DNA from: Catellatospora citrea
GTDB taxonomy: Bacteria; Actinomycetota; Actinomycetes; Mycobacteriales; Micromonosporaceae
Assembly: GCF_003610235.1 (NCBI RefSeq)
Contig: NZ_RAPR01000001.1
Coordinates: forward strand, 6,324,001-6,388,000
DNA length: 64,000 nucleotides
Direction of reading: 5' to 3'
Shown here: piece after piece, positions 1 to 8,655 of the stretch
Layout: each line of letters starts with the position of its first letter
Position numbering within the stretch: the first letter of the stretch is position 1
Translations under genes and position numbers: made by a program
The notes under the pieces: generated by a model
What the model saw: the letters and a program-made list of their open reading frames with translations, nothing else
What the model was told of the DNA's origin: nothing
The model's database searches: none

Positions 1-10
1 GCGAACCACG

Positions 11-1216
11 CTACGCGGCTATGCGGCTGTCTCCGGCGAACGCATCCTGCACGTCGGCCAGGTGGCGCCTGCGCTTGGGCAGGCCGAAGGTCGGGTGCGA
101 GGTGGTCCACAGCGACATCGTGACGATGCCCGCCTTGACCCGCGCGGCCATTCGGCCGCCGACATACTTCGGCTTTGCTTGCCCTTCGCCGTCGACCATC
201 TGCAGGATCCCGTCCCGCCGCCCGAGGCTGACGTGGTTGCCCACGTAGTCCAGCTTGGTGCTCACGATCTTGGCGCCGGTCAGGCGTCCCATCATCGCCT
301 TCATGGCCTGCTGGCCGGTGAAGCCAGCGGAAGCGCAGGACATCGGCAGCGGCCGTCCGTTGTCGCCGACGACGTAGACGCTGTCGCCGGCGGCGTAGAC
401 GTTCGGGTGCGAGACCGACCGCATGGTGCGATCGACGACGATCCGACCGCTCTCGGTGACCTCCAGTCCGCCGGCTGCGGCAATGGGGCTGACCGCGAAG
501 CCCGCCGTCCACACGGTCGCGTCGGACGCCAGGACGGCACCGTCGGCGCACACCACCCGCGTCGTCTCGACGGCCGCGACGCTGGTGTGCTCCACGACGG
601 TGATGCCCAGCCGGTGACAGGCCTGGCGCAGGTGGCTGCGGGCTCCGGCGGAGAGCCGGGCTCCCAGTTCACCGCGGGCGACCAGCGTCACCGACAGGCC
701 GGGCCGGGACTCGGCGAACTCGGTGGCGGTCTCGATGCCGGTCAACCCATCGCCGACGACCAACACACGCCCGCCTGCGCCGCGCCTGCCCAGGCGGTCC
801 AGGCAATCCCGCAGGCGCAGCGCCGCTGGACGGCTGGTGACGTGGAAGGCGTGCTCGGCGACGCCGGGAACGCCTTGGTCGGCGACGGCGCTGCCGAGTG
901 TGTAGAGAAGGGTGTCGTAGACGATCTCGCCGCCGCCGGCGGCGTCGGCCACAGCGACGACCTGGCGCTCGGGGTCGACGGCGGTGATCCGGGCCAGGCG
1001 CAGCCGTATCCCGGTGCCCGCGAAGACGTCGGCCAGCTTCGGAGCCTCGATGTCCTGGCCGGCCGCGAGCTGGTGCAGCCGCAGCCGCTGGACGAAGTCC
1101 GGCTCGGCGTTGACCACGGTGATCTCGGTGTCCGCCCGGGACAGCCGACGCGCCAGGTTCCCGGCCACGTAGGCGCCGGCATATCCGGCGCCGAGGACGA
1201 CGATACGGTGCTTCAT
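11..1216 (-). CDS. NAD(P)/FAD-dependent oxidoreductase (NDH-2-like)
   Basis: The 401-residue product is a two-dinucleotide-fold flavoprotein that probably passes electrons from NAD(P)H to a quinone or other acceptor. The N-terminus carries the FAD motif GAGYAG, a second Rossmann motif GDGLTG (NAD(P)H) follows at mid-protein, and the late FAD motif AAGDSV is present. There is no clear membrane anchor. An in-frame ORF continues about 300 bases further upstream, but I chose the ATG at 1216 because AGGAGCAGG lies just before it and the Rossmann fold begins at once. It could also be a carotenoid- or nitrite-reductase-like member of the same superfamily. The family assignment is firm; the substrate is not. 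Confidence 0.85.
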   Translation of the reverse strand: MKHRIVVLGAGYAGAYVAGNLARRLSRADTEITVVNAEPDFVQRLRLHQLAAGQDIEAPKLADVFAGTGIRLRLARITAVDPERQVVAVADAAGGGEIVYDTLLYTLGSAVADQGVPGVAEHAFHVTSRPAALRLRDCLDRLGRRGAGGRVLVVGDGLTGIETATEFAESRPGLSVTLVARGELGARLSAGARSHLRQACHRLGITVVEHTSVAAVETTRVVCADGAVLASDATVWTAGFAVSPIAAAGGLEVTESGRIVVDRTMRSVSHPNVYAAGDSVYVVGDNGRPLPMSCASAGFTGQQAMKAMMGRLTGAKIVSTKLDYVGNHVSLGRRDGILQMVDGEGQAKPKYVGGRMAARVKAGIVTMSLWTTSHPTFGLPKRRRHLADVQDAFAGDSRIAA

Positions 1217-1484
1217 GTCCTGCTCCTGTCGGTTCGCTTGCTCCACGTGGGTTGAGCGGAACAGCGCCCCGATTGCTGACAGGAACTGTATGTGCCATGG
1301 GTCACAGGCGGTCCGGCGCGAACCGCCGATGCGAGGCAGCCGTAGCGCCGCCTTCGGACCCGGAAGTGTTGCCATTTGCTGAGACGAATGCGGTTTCCTG
1401 GTCCCCGATCGGTATCTAGCAGCCCCAGCATTTCCTAAATATGGCGAGATGAGGCACGTAGGGGTCGTCTCGGTGGGGCGGGGC

Positions 1485-2834
1485 TCAGCGGCCGCGGAGG
1501 CGCTGCGCGGCGACGCGGGCAAGCGCCGTGCCCGAGCGGAGCGGCGCGGTCACGCGCCACGACCTCGAGCCGTGGACGCGGTTGATCTCGGCGTTCGCCT
1601 CGGCCTGGGCGCGGTCCCGCAGGTCGCACTCGGCGGCCAGGCGCGCGATCTCCTCGTCGAGCCGGGCCGCGTGCTCGGCCGCATCCGCGCGCAAGGACTC
1701 GAGCTCGGCGCGCAGCGCCTGCTCCCGTTCGGCCGCGGCTCGCTCCCGCTCCGCAGCCGCGTGCCTGGCATTTGAGCCGGTCTTCAGCAGGTGCAGCTCG
1801 TAGCCGGTAAGCACGCTCTCGTCCGGCCCGGACTCGGCGGCGAGCGCGGGCTCGAGGTCGTAGAACGCCAGCGGCAGGCACTCCGCGGTCGCGACCAGCA
1901 CGTTCGAGCGGACGTCGACGTCGATCCCCTTCGGCCCGCCCTCCTCCGGGTTGTGGTGCCCGCGGAGGAACGTCTCCTCGTCCATCACGCGGAGCGTCGA
2001 GGTCGGGTACGCAACGCCGTCCCAGCTCCCATCGCTGGAGGTGAAGACGTGGACGAACGGCGCGCCCGCGTCCGCGACCACGAGGAAACGGTCGTCGGTC
2101 CCGAAGCGGACCCCGTGCGGGTAGCGCGGGCCGCGGAGGACGCCGACGGGTTCGACGTCGCCGCCGAGGCTCGCGCAGTGATAGACGAGGACGTTGTGCG
2201 TGTTGTGGTTCGAGACGGCGAGCCGGCGCCCGTCCCGGCTCAGCGCCAGGCCGTCGGGGATGTCGAGCCAACGCCGGACGACGAGTTCGCCGTCCACCAG
2301 CCGGCCGCTCGCGTCCAGCGTGTGCCGCGTGACCGTGTGGGCGTAGTTGTTGCACACGAGGACCTCGCGCCGGCCGGCGGCGTCCTCGCGCACCGCGACG
2401 GACCCGGGCGTGTAGAGCAGGCTCGCCGGGTCGTCGTGAACCGGCCCCGTGGTCGCGAGGAGGTCGGCCCCGCCGGGGACGAGCCGGACGACGGCGACCC
2501 CGCCGCCGCGGTTGGCGACCACGATCACGTCCTCGTCCACGAAGTCGACGCCGTGCGGGTCCTGGAAGGCCGGCGATTCGACGTACTCGAGGGCCGTGAC
2601 CGCGACCTCGGGGCCGGCGGCGGTCCGCGTTATCTCGACCTCCGCGATGGCGATCCGCCCGCTCGCGAAGCCCGCAATCGCGAGCCGCCGCCCGCTCGGC
2701 GAGAGCCGCACGTCCTCGGTCCGCGCGAGGGCGCCGAGTGCGTCGTGGACGTGCCCGGGAGCCTTGAACGCGATCTCATGCGGCACGGCAGGGGCATGTG
2801 CGCTCGTTCTTGTTTCTTGTTCTGGGGCCGCCAC
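1485..2834 (-). CDS. beta-propeller (YncE/NHL-like) protein with coiled-coil tail
   Basis: The 449-residue product has no signal peptide. Residues about 15-340 contain repeated blade-like motifs (for example LSPSGRRLAIAG, LALSRDGRRLAVSNH and the NNYAHTVT type) typical of a seven-bladed propeller. Residues about 365-425 are an Ala/Glu/Arg-rich coiled coil. The end reads SRSWRVTAPLR, a short motif I know from glycosyltransferase and methyltransferase proteins, where it follows a coiled coil. The GTG start at 2834 has TAGGCT 6 bases upstream, which suggests a leaderless mRNA. A role in cell-surface glycan work is inference only. Confidence 0.7.
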   Translation of the reverse strand: MAAPEQETRTSAHAPAVPHEIAFKAPGHVHDALGALARTEDVRLSPSGRRLAIAGFASGRIAIAEVEITRTAAGPEVAVTALEYVESPAFQDPHGVDFVDEDVIVVANRGGGVAVVRLVPGGADLLATTGPVHDDPASLLYTPGSVAVREDAAGRREVLVCNNYAHTVTRHTLDASGRLVDGELVVRRWLDIPDGLALSRDGRRLAVSNHNTHNVLVYHCASLGGDVEPVGVLRGPRYPHGVRFGTDDRFLVVADAGAPFVHVFTSSDGSWDGVAYPTSTLRVMDEETFLRGHHNPEEGGPKGIDVDVRSNVLVATAECLPLAFYDLEPALAAESGPDESVLTGYELHLLKTGSNARHAAAERERAAAEREQALRAELESLRADAAEHAARLDEEIARLAAECDLRDRAQAEANAEINRVHGSRSWRVTAPLRSGTALARVAAQRLRGR

Positions 2835-2918
2835 GGCGCCAGCCTAGTCGCGCACCAGGGCGAGGCACCACTAGCCTGGTCGAGAGCGACGACGGCCGGT
2901 TTGCCGCGACGCTGGACA

Positions 2919-3095
2919 ATGCGGCTGTATCGCACCGTGCGGGCTGCCACGATCGACGTCGGTGGGGCGCGCATCATGTTCACGATGACATCGGTCGGTG
3001 ACGGGTCCTTCCCTGTCCATGTGGAACGTGACTCCACTGGCGCCCCTTTGGCCATCGACATCGGCATCCAGGGCGATGAAGAATCCGGCATGTGA
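2919..3095 (+). CDS. small protein, possibly the C-terminal piece of a DUF4241-like protein
   Basis: The 58-residue ORF contains MTSVGDGSFPVHVERD, which resembles the conserved end of DUF4241-type proteins (GDGxYPVxxxRD). Full family members are about 200 residues, so this would be a remnant or a stand-alone small gene. It starts 84 bases from the divergent beta-propeller gene. No convincing ribosome binding site is visible. The base composition fits coding sequence, but the family call is weak. Confidence 0.35.
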   Translation: MRLYRTVRAATIDVGGARIMFTMTSVGDGSFPVHVERDSTGAPLAIDIGIQGDEESGM

Positions 3096-3398
3096 CCGAA
3101 GGCCACCAAGGATCCCTTCCGCGACTTTCGCGAGGCACGGACGTCACCGACTGGACGACACCGAGTGCCGCGGACACGCAGTCCTCCACCCGGTGTAGAC
3201 CAGTCGAAGTCGTATCGCCGACTCCTGCAGCCGCCGCGCAAGCGACCTCGCCCGCCAGCTCTATCTGGTGGACCGGGCGGCCCGGTCACTGGGAATGTCT
3301 TCGGGTCGGCGAACGCTCGGGCGTTCGTAGCCGCTCGATGGCGTGAACGCACCGCGGGACAGCCGAATGCATCACGCCGACGTACCACCGGCGACGGA
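3096..3398. other. intergenic, no gene seen
   Basis: About 300 bases lie between two gene ends that face each other. The only structure I see is a 7-bp hairpin around 3311-3328 (CGAACGC with a TCGG loop). No ORF with convincing codon use is present on either strand. Confidence 0.4.
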
Positions 3399-3953
3399 CT
3401 ACAGGTAAGTCTCGGCCAGGCGGGGGCAGCGGACGCGCACTGCTTCGTCATCGTTGTGGTCGAAATCGTCGCCGAGCAGCCGTCCATTGAACGTGTCTGC
3501 TGGGAACTCGGCGCGTGCTGCGTCGACGGCGATGTAATAGTCCGTGTCCTCGCCGAACGCCGCTCGCCCGACGCCGAGCATCTCCTCGCACTCGAGGAAG
3601 TCGTCGTCGGGATCGATGCCGAGTTCGGCGAGCGTGTCGGGGTCTTGCAGCGCTTGTTCCCAGGTGCTGCGGCCCTGCGCGACCAGCCATCCGCGGAAAT
3701 AGTCGAAGGCGTCGTCGGAGCAGCCGCCTTTCATAAGATAGGCGGCACCCCAGAGGTTCCAGTCGTATGACTCCGCGCCGAGTGCGTCATACCGCAGGTC
3801 GAAGGCGACCGCCGCCTCCCGGCCAAGCTCGGTGAGGCGGTTGCCGATGCGACCGGCCACTATCGCGGCGCCTTCGCCGCTCCGGGTGTCGTCGATGCCC
3901 TCGCGTGCGCGGTCGACGATCGCCCAGAACTGATCCCGATCCATGATCGCCAT
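3399..3953 (-). CDS. DUF4240 domain protein
   Basis: The 184-residue soluble protein begins MAIMDRDQFWAIVDRAREG and contains the DUF4240 pattern FWxIVDxAR, followed later by an acidic FLECEEMLGVG segment. DUF4240 proteins are small actinobacterial proteins of unknown activity, often found among immunity-like genes. The start at 3953 has an AGGA sequence about 8 bases upstream; ATG 3944 is an alternative. A longer in-frame extension to 4028 looks non-coding. Confidence 0.7.
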   Translation of the reverse strand: MAIMDRDQFWAIVDRAREGIDDTRSGEGAAIVAGRIGNRLTELGREAAVAFDLRYDALGAESYDWNLWGAAYLMKGGCSDDAFDYFRGWLVAQGRSTWEQALQDPDTLAELGIDPDDDFLECEEMLGVGRAAFGEDTDYYIAVDAARAEFPADTFNGRLLGDDFDHNDDEAVRVRCPRLAETYL

Positions 3954-4075
3954 GTCGCGATCCTGCCATACGGCCGATCCTGAACACTGGACCATCGGCC
4001 GCTGGCGAGCGTCGGGCTGCTGTTGCAAACGTCGCGCCGGACGCTCGTCCCCGGATCGTTGAGCAAGGCTATGTC

Positions 4076-4159
4076 CGGCGCGTCCGCACGGCGGCGACGG
4101 TCACGATTGACCCCATAGCTGCGGGTATGCGGTTCGAATTCTGCGGGGTATGGTCCACC
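4076..4159 (+). repeat. 84-bp direct repeat, copy A, with -10-like TATGGT
   Basis: This segment matches 13615-13698 at 65 of 84 positions without gaps and in the same orientation. The most conserved parts are the first 15 bases and the last third, which includes GGTTCG and TATGGTC. TATGGT (4149-4154) could be a -10 box. A hairpin follows at 4188-4214. No protein function is apparent, although a short similar peptide can be read on the minus strand in both copies. Confidence 0.6.
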
Positions 4160-4218
4160 CATACAATACGGACATTTGACCGTTGTGAAGTCCCGGCACT
4201 GTGAGCTGGGACTTTGCT
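4158..4218 (+). ncRNA. possible small RNA ending in a hairpin
   Basis: Downstream of the TATGGT box of repeat copy A there is a 10-bp stem (AAGTCCCGGC at 4188-4197 with GCTGGGACTT at 4205-4214, one G-U pair, 7-base loop) followed by a T-rich stretch. Together these would give a transcript of about 60 nt. The arrangement recurs at 13697-13741. Expression is inferred only. The rest of 3954-4385 holds no gene I can support. Confidence 0.35.
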
Positions 4219-4385
4219 TGTTGTCGGGTGTCGATAGGTGAATGTAGGGCCGTAGTGCCCGATCAGCCCGGCGCGAACCGCGGTGAGCGCGGCCAGGCCA
4301 ACATATGTGGCCTGGCCGCGGCTCACTCCCTTGGTGCTGTGCTGTGCCCTGAACGCGGAGACCGGTCCGGCGCCCCTGAGAAGGG

Positions 4386-6233
4386 TCAGCGACCAGGGAG
4401 TCGCCAGGTCTGGTTGAGCGGGCTGCCCTGGCTGGTCGGGTTGCAGGTCCACTGGTGGATCAACGCTCCGGACGCGGTCGAGATCTGGCTGACGTCGACG
4501 CACTTGCCGCTGTGCCGGGCGACGAGCTGGTAGTCGCGCGAATCGTTGCCGGAGTAGGTGACCTTGCGGAGTGCGAACTGCTGGTTCGGCGAGCTGCTGT
4601 TGCAGGTCCACTGGATGACCGCCGCGCCGTCGGCGGAGGACACGCCGTTGACGTCCAGGCACTTGCCGCTCTGCTGGTTGACGACCGTGTAGGTGTCGGC
4701 GACGCCGGCGACCGGCTGGAAGTTCCACTGCTGCTGGGTGCTGCTGTTGCAGGTGTACTGCCGTTGCTGGGTGCCGTTGGCGGTGCTGGCGTTGGGGTTT
4801 TCCAGGCACAGCTGCGAGTGCTGGGCGACGGCGGTCGACTGGAAGGCGCCGCCACCGCCGCTGGAGGGCGGGAGCAGGGTAATGGTGAACGTCTCGTCGA
4901 TGTTGGTGTGTGGCAGGTTGACGGTGGTGGCGTTGCTGGACAGGGTCACGGTCGTGTCCTGGACGGTGACGGGCCCTGCGACGGCGCCTCCGCCGTTGTA
5001 CGGGATGCGCTGGGCGAGCACGCGTACCTGGTTGTTCTGGACGATGCCGCTGGTGGTGTCCAGGCGCTGCAGGTTGACGGCGATGTTGCCGGTGGTGCCC
5101 CCGCCGCCGACGAGGATTCTGGCGACTCCGGTGTCCTTCGTGGCGAACGCGTCGTAGGCGGTGCTGGGTGTGGTCTGCGCGATCTGGCCGGTCTGGGAGC
5201 CGTAGAAGTTGTAGACCCACCATTCGCCCTTGGGCTGGTGCACTCCGGAGGCGTTGCGGGTGAGCAGGTTGCCGAGGTCGTTGTGCAGGTTGCCGGCGCT
5301 GGCCCAGTTGGCGCGCAGGCCGTCGGCGCCGGCGCGTTCCAGGCGCGCGATGTACCAGGAGCCGTCGCCGGGGTTCTGCTCGTTGGACGCGCCGTACTCG
5401 TTGATCTGGTAGGGGCGGGGGTGGGGGATGGCTCGTGCGTTGAGGCTGCTGTTGGCGGCGTTGACGTTGGCGACGGGGTCGCTGGGCAGGCTGTGCCAGC
5501 TGACGATGTCCGGCACGACGTTGTTGGCTTTGACGAAGTCCAGGTACTGCGTCCACCAGCCGGTGGAGGTGCTGGGCACCCCGGCGTGGCTGGGGCCGAC
5601 GATCAGGTGGTTGGGGAACTCGGCACGCAGCCGCTGGTAGGTGCGCCGCCAGAGTTCGAAGTACTGGGCCTGGGACCGGTTCCAGAACAGGTTGAGGTTG
5701 GGTTCGTTCCAGATGTCCCACTGCACGGTGATCCCGGCAGCGCGTACGTCGCTGATCAGCCGGGTGAGGAAGTTGTCGTAGTCGGTCCAGTCGCCGTTGT
5801 CGCCGGGGAACCTGGAGATGGCGTAGCCGTCGGCGCCCCACAGGTCGTGCGGGAGGATGACGAACTGGCCGCCCAGGGCGTTGGTGCGCCGGGCCTGGGC
5901 GAGGGTGGCGTTCCAGCGGCGCTGGTAGCGCCCGGAGACCCAGCCGCCGGGGGAGTCGAGCTGCGCGCCGCCGGCGCGCATGTAGCGGAATTTCACGTCG
6001 GTGTAGAAGTGGTCGGCGGGTCCGGATGCGTCCTCGGTCATGCCGTAGATCCACCCCGACGCGCGGTAGGTCGGCGATCCGCTGGTGACGGAGAAGTTGA
6101 CGGCGATCGACTCGTCGGCCGCCGCGGCGGGCAGTGGACTGGCCATGGCTGCCGCGGCCAGGGTGATGACGGTGAGGATGCGCGCGGCTGGTGCGCCGCG
6201 GCGTCGGGGTCGGTGGCTCGGTGCGATGTTCAC
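4386..6233 (-). CDS. secreted GH39-like glycoside hydrolase with ricin-type lectin domain
   Basis: The 615-residue exported enzyme has a twin-arginine-containing signal peptide (residues 1 to about 38, ending PAAAA). The catalytic barrel follows at about 40-430, with the clan-A acid/base in DIWNEPN (E177) and the likely nucleophile in INEYGA (E279). Residues about 464-615 form a ricin-type beta-trefoil with three CLD/QxW-like repeats that should bind polysaccharide. The family resembles GH39-type xylosidases; the exact substrate is unknown. The GTG start at 6233 follows GAAGGAG at 6-base spacing. Two LacI-type palindromes lie 222 and 300 bp upstream, which links it to the lacI/ABC genes. Confidence 0.85.
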   Translation of the reverse strand: MNIAPSHRPRRRGAPAARILTVITLAAAAMASPLPAAAADESIAVNFSVTSGSPTYRASGWIYGMTEDASGPADHFYTDVKFRYMRAGGAQLDSPGGWVSGRYQRRWNATLAQARRTNALGGQFVILPHDLWGADGYAISRFPGDNGDWTDYDNFLTRLISDVRAAGITVQWDIWNEPNLNLFWNRSQAQYFELWRRTYQRLRAEFPNHLIVGPSHAGVPSTSTGWWTQYLDFVKANNVVPDIVSWHSLPSDPVANVNAANSSLNARAIPHPRPYQINEYGASNEQNPGDGSWYIARLERAGADGLRANWASAGNLHNDLGNLLTRNASGVHQPKGEWWVYNFYGSQTGQIAQTTPSTAYDAFATKDTGVARILVGGGGTTGNIAVNLQRLDTTSGIVQNNQVRVLAQRIPYNGGGAVAGPVTVQDTTVTLSSNATTVNLPHTNIDETFTITLLPPSSGGGGAFQSTAVAQHSQLCLENPNASTANGTQQRQYTCNSSTQQQWNFQPVAGVADTYTVVNQQSGKCLDVNGVSSADGAAVIQWTCNSSSPNQQFALRKVTYSGNDSRDYQLVARHSGKCVDVSQISTASGALIHQWTCNPTSQGSPLNQTWRLPGR

Positions 6234-6454
6234 TAGCGGCTCCTTCGGAGAGTCAGCGGCCCGGGGCGGCTCGCGCCGCGCGTGCGTCGCCGCTGAGAGC
6301 GGGTGGGTCGCCTGTGTTCCGACCTCGGCCGGGCGGTGTTCCGGCCTGCCGGGACACGAGACGTGGTGCTCCGGTTCGGCGTAGTGGTTCATCTGGTTCG
6401 TCGCGCCGCTGAGCAGTGGGGCACGGAACTCCTCGGCTGTTGCCGACAGCTGAG

Positions 6455-6464
6455 GAATCGATTC
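6455..6464. promoter_or_regulatory. LacI-family operator site 1 (GAATCGATTC)
   Basis: Perfect palindrome upstream of the GH39 gene. The same core recurs at 6533, 8320, 8454 and 8467. It probably binds the product of the lacI gene at 7219-8244. Confidence 0.7.
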
Positions 6465-6531
6465 GACGACCTGATGCGAGGACTTCTGCTGTATGCAGTG
6501 GATTCAGGTATTGGAGTGCTTCAGTGGCGGT

Positions 6532-6543
6532 CGAATCGATTCG
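6532..6543. promoter_or_regulatory. LacI-family operator site 2 (CGAATCGATTCG)
   Basis: 12-bp perfect palindrome, 78 bp from site 1, in the region between the GH39 gene and the divergent F420-type oxidoreductase gene. It may affect both promoters. Confidence 0.7.
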
Positions 6544-6616
6544 CCACGACTGTAGGGAGGTGTTGCCGGTGTGTCAACGGCAGGTTTCGTGACGGTGCGT
6601 GGATAGCCTGACCTCC

Positions 6617-7048
6617 ATGGCGCACGACATGAGCCCTGAGCAGGTTCGGTCTTTCCTCTCTGACGGCACCCGCACCGCGAAGGTGGCGACCGTGATGAAG
6701 GACGGACAGCCGCACGTGATGCCGGTCTGGTTCGTGCTCGACGGGGAGCAGATCGTGTTCACCACCGGGGCGGACACGGTCAAGGGCCGAAACCTGCGGC
6801 GCGATCCGCGTATCGCCCTGGTCGTCGAGGATGACGAGCCGCCGTTCGCGTTCGTGCATGTACGAGGGCGGGTGACGCTCCACGAGGATCTCGCTGACCT
6901 GCGGCGGTTCGCCACCGCGATCGGCGCCCGTTACATGGGCAAGCCCCGAGCAGAAGAGTTCGGGCATCGAAACGCGGTGCCGGGGGAGCTGCTGGTGCGG
7001 GTCACCCCCGAGCGCGTCATCGCCGAGGCCGCAGTCGCCGGATACTGA
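6617..7048 (+). CDS. PPOX-class (F420-dependent type) oxidoreductase
   Basis: The 143-residue split-barrel flavin/F420-binding protein carries KVATVMKDGQPHVMPVWFVLDG, the typical first strands of the PPOX family, followed by TVKGRNLRRDPRIALVVED. Such enzymes use F420H2 or FMN to reduce small molecules. The ATG at 6617 has TAGCCT (6604-6609) 7 bases upstream, the pattern of a leaderless transcript; an in-frame GTG at 6599 is less likely. It is divergent from the GH39 gene and shares its operator region. Confidence 0.85.
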   Translation: MAHDMSPEQVRSFLSDGTRTAKVATVMKDGQPHVMPVWFVLDGEQIVFTTGADTVKGRNLRRDPRIALVVEDDEPPFAFVHVRGRVTLHEDLADLRRFATAIGARYMGKPRAEEFGHRNAVPGELLVRVTPERVIAEAAVAGY

Positions 7049-7218
7049 TGACCCCGGTCCGTCCTACCGCGCCCCTCGGCCGGCGACGGTTTGCGAGTCG
7101 TTTCCTCGCCCGGATCGGACGGCGGGCGCGGCGCGGCGGAGGTTGCGGGTCACCGGACGTCAGCCGACAACGGGCGTAGTTCTCCGGTACGGAGGGCCGG
7201 TTCGTCTGGCGCCGCTGC

Positions 7219-8244
7219 TCAGTGCCCGGCGATCCGGGCTGCGGCCGGGCCCGTCGAGGCGCGCAGTGCGATCGGGGGCGCCATCAGCAGGTGCCGCGGT
7301 GCCGAGTCGGGTTCGGCTATGCGCTGTTGCAGCAACTCCACCGCGCGGGCGCCGATGTCGTGTGCGGGCACGTCGGCGGCGGTCAGCGGCGGGCGGAAGT
7401 CCTCGGCCCAGTGCTGGGCCACCACGCCGGTGATGGAGAAGTCGCGGGGGACGGCCAGGCCCGCGTCGTCGAGGGCGCGCTGCACGCCGGGCAGGGCGGC
7501 CTCGTTGACGGTGGCGATGGCGGTGATCTGCGGGTGCTCGGTCAGCAGCTGTTCCATGCACGCCTGCCCCGCCGCGGCGTCGTCGGCGCAGCACACGGTG
7601 ATCCCTTTGAGGTCGCGCTGGGTGGCCGCGTCGGTGAACCCGGTCAGTGCCCGGTGGCTCGGCCCGTAACCGGCGGCGACCAGTTCGGCGGAGCGGTTGA
7701 TCAGAGCGACGTGCCGGTGGCCGAGGTCGGCCAGGTGGTGCACGCAGCGGCCGATGAGGCCGGCGTAGTCCACGTCGATCCAGGACATGTTCTCGGGGTG
7801 CGCGGTGCGGCCTATCGTGACGAACGGCAGTCCGGCCTGCTGCAGGCGGGTCACTCGGGCGTCGTCGAGCCGGATCTCCATCAGGATGACGCCGTCGACG
7901 CGCTGGCCGGTGATGACGCGCTCGAAGGAGCGGTCGTGGTCGCCACCTGACGGGGACAGCAGCACGTCGAGGTCGGCCCGCGCGGCGGCCTCCACGACGC
8001 TGGCGACGAAGCCGAGCTGCATATCGGTCAGGCGCTGGCTCGCCGGTGGGATGACCAGGCCGAGGGTCCGGGTGCGGCCCTCCTTGAGGGCCCGCGCGGC
8101 GGCGTTGGGCCGGTAGCCGGCCTGGGCGATGACCTGCTCGATGCGCTTGCGGGTCTCGTCCGACACGGTTCGCCGACCACTGAGCGCGTACGAAACGGTG
8201 CTGCGCGACACGCCAGCCAGCCGTGCGATCTCGCCGATGTTCAC
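7219..8244 (-). CDS. LacI-family transcriptional regulator
   Basis: The 341-residue repressor has an N-terminal HTH (IGEIARLAGVSRSTVSYALSG) and hinge RTRTLGLVIP, then a periplasmic-binding-protein-like sugar-sensing domain. The GTG start at 8244 follows GGGGAGG closely and puts the HTH at residue 1, as usual for the family. An operator palindrome lies 75 bp upstream of its start and others lie before the ABC and GH39 genes. It therefore likely represses its own gene, the importer and the glycosidase until an imported sugar binds it. Confidence 0.93.
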   Translation of the reverse strand: MNIGEIARLAGVSRSTVSYALSGRRTVSDETRKRIEQVIAQAGYRPNAAARALKEGRTRTLGLVIPPASQRLTDMQLGFVASVVEAAARADLDVLLSPSGGDHDRSFERVITGQRVDGVILMEIRLDDARVTRLQQAGLPFVTIGRTAHPENMSWIDVDYAGLIGRCVHHLADLGHRHVALINRSAELVAAGYGPSHRALTGFTDAATQRDLKGITVCCADDAAAGQACMEQLLTEHPQITAIATVNEAALPGVQRALDDAGLAVPRDFSITGVVAQHWAEDFRPPLTAADVPAHDIGARAVELLQQRIAEPDSAPRHLLMAPPIALRASTGPAAARIAGH

Positions 8245-8318
8245 AGGACCTCCCCAACTGACGTCGTTTATACCCTGCCCGCCGCCACTGCGGCGGACAG
8301 GGCTCACACAAGCGTAGT

Positions 8319-8330
8319 CGAATCGATTCT
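8319..8330. promoter_or_regulatory. LacI-family operator site 3
   Basis: The palindrome core GAATCGATTC occupies 8320-8329, upstream of lacI, and suggests autoregulation. Confidence 0.65.
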
Positions 8331-8452
8331 CCAGGCTGATCACGGTCTTGGCCTGCGCTTGCTCATGCCGCATGCCATAGCTCGTCGTCAGGAAGGGTAA
8401 CGAGACGGAAACAGCCCATTGACCCTAGCGCGACGGGAGTCCTATCGTCACT

Positions 8453-8477
8453 CGAATCGATTCGCCGAATCGATTCG
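8453..8477. promoter_or_regulatory. tandem LacI-family operators, sites 4 and 5
   Basis: Two perfect CGAATCGATTCG palindromes (8453-8464 and 8466-8477) stand 13 bp apart centre to centre, between lacI and the ABC operon. The close spacing would place two dimers side by side in front of the importer promoter. Confidence 0.75.
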
Positions 8478-8655
8478 ACACCTCCGCGTAACCGGTTGGT
8501 GGCGTCCGCCGGACGTCGCAGGCCCGTTGCGACGCTCCCCAGCCGGACGCCACCACCTCGACAGCCGACCGCAGCGTGCCGCGGCCGCAACGACCGGAAC
8601 AGGGTCGGCTCGCCGAGACGGCGCACGGTGACCTGTGCTGATGAAGGGAATGTCC

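Noticed and set aside
4076..4159. Short minus-strand peptide similar to one in 13615-13698
   Set aside because: Differences between the copies do not concentrate in third codon positions, so conservation looks like DNA or RNA rather than protein.
4130..4160. GGTTCGAATTCTGC looked like a tRNA T-arm
   Set aside because: No acceptor, D or anticodon stem can be folded around it, and copy B does not keep the T-stem pairing.
4069..6054. 661-codon minus-strand frame overlapping the GH39 gene
   Set aside because: Arg/Pro/Gln-rich shadow of the GH39 frame with no recognisable domain.
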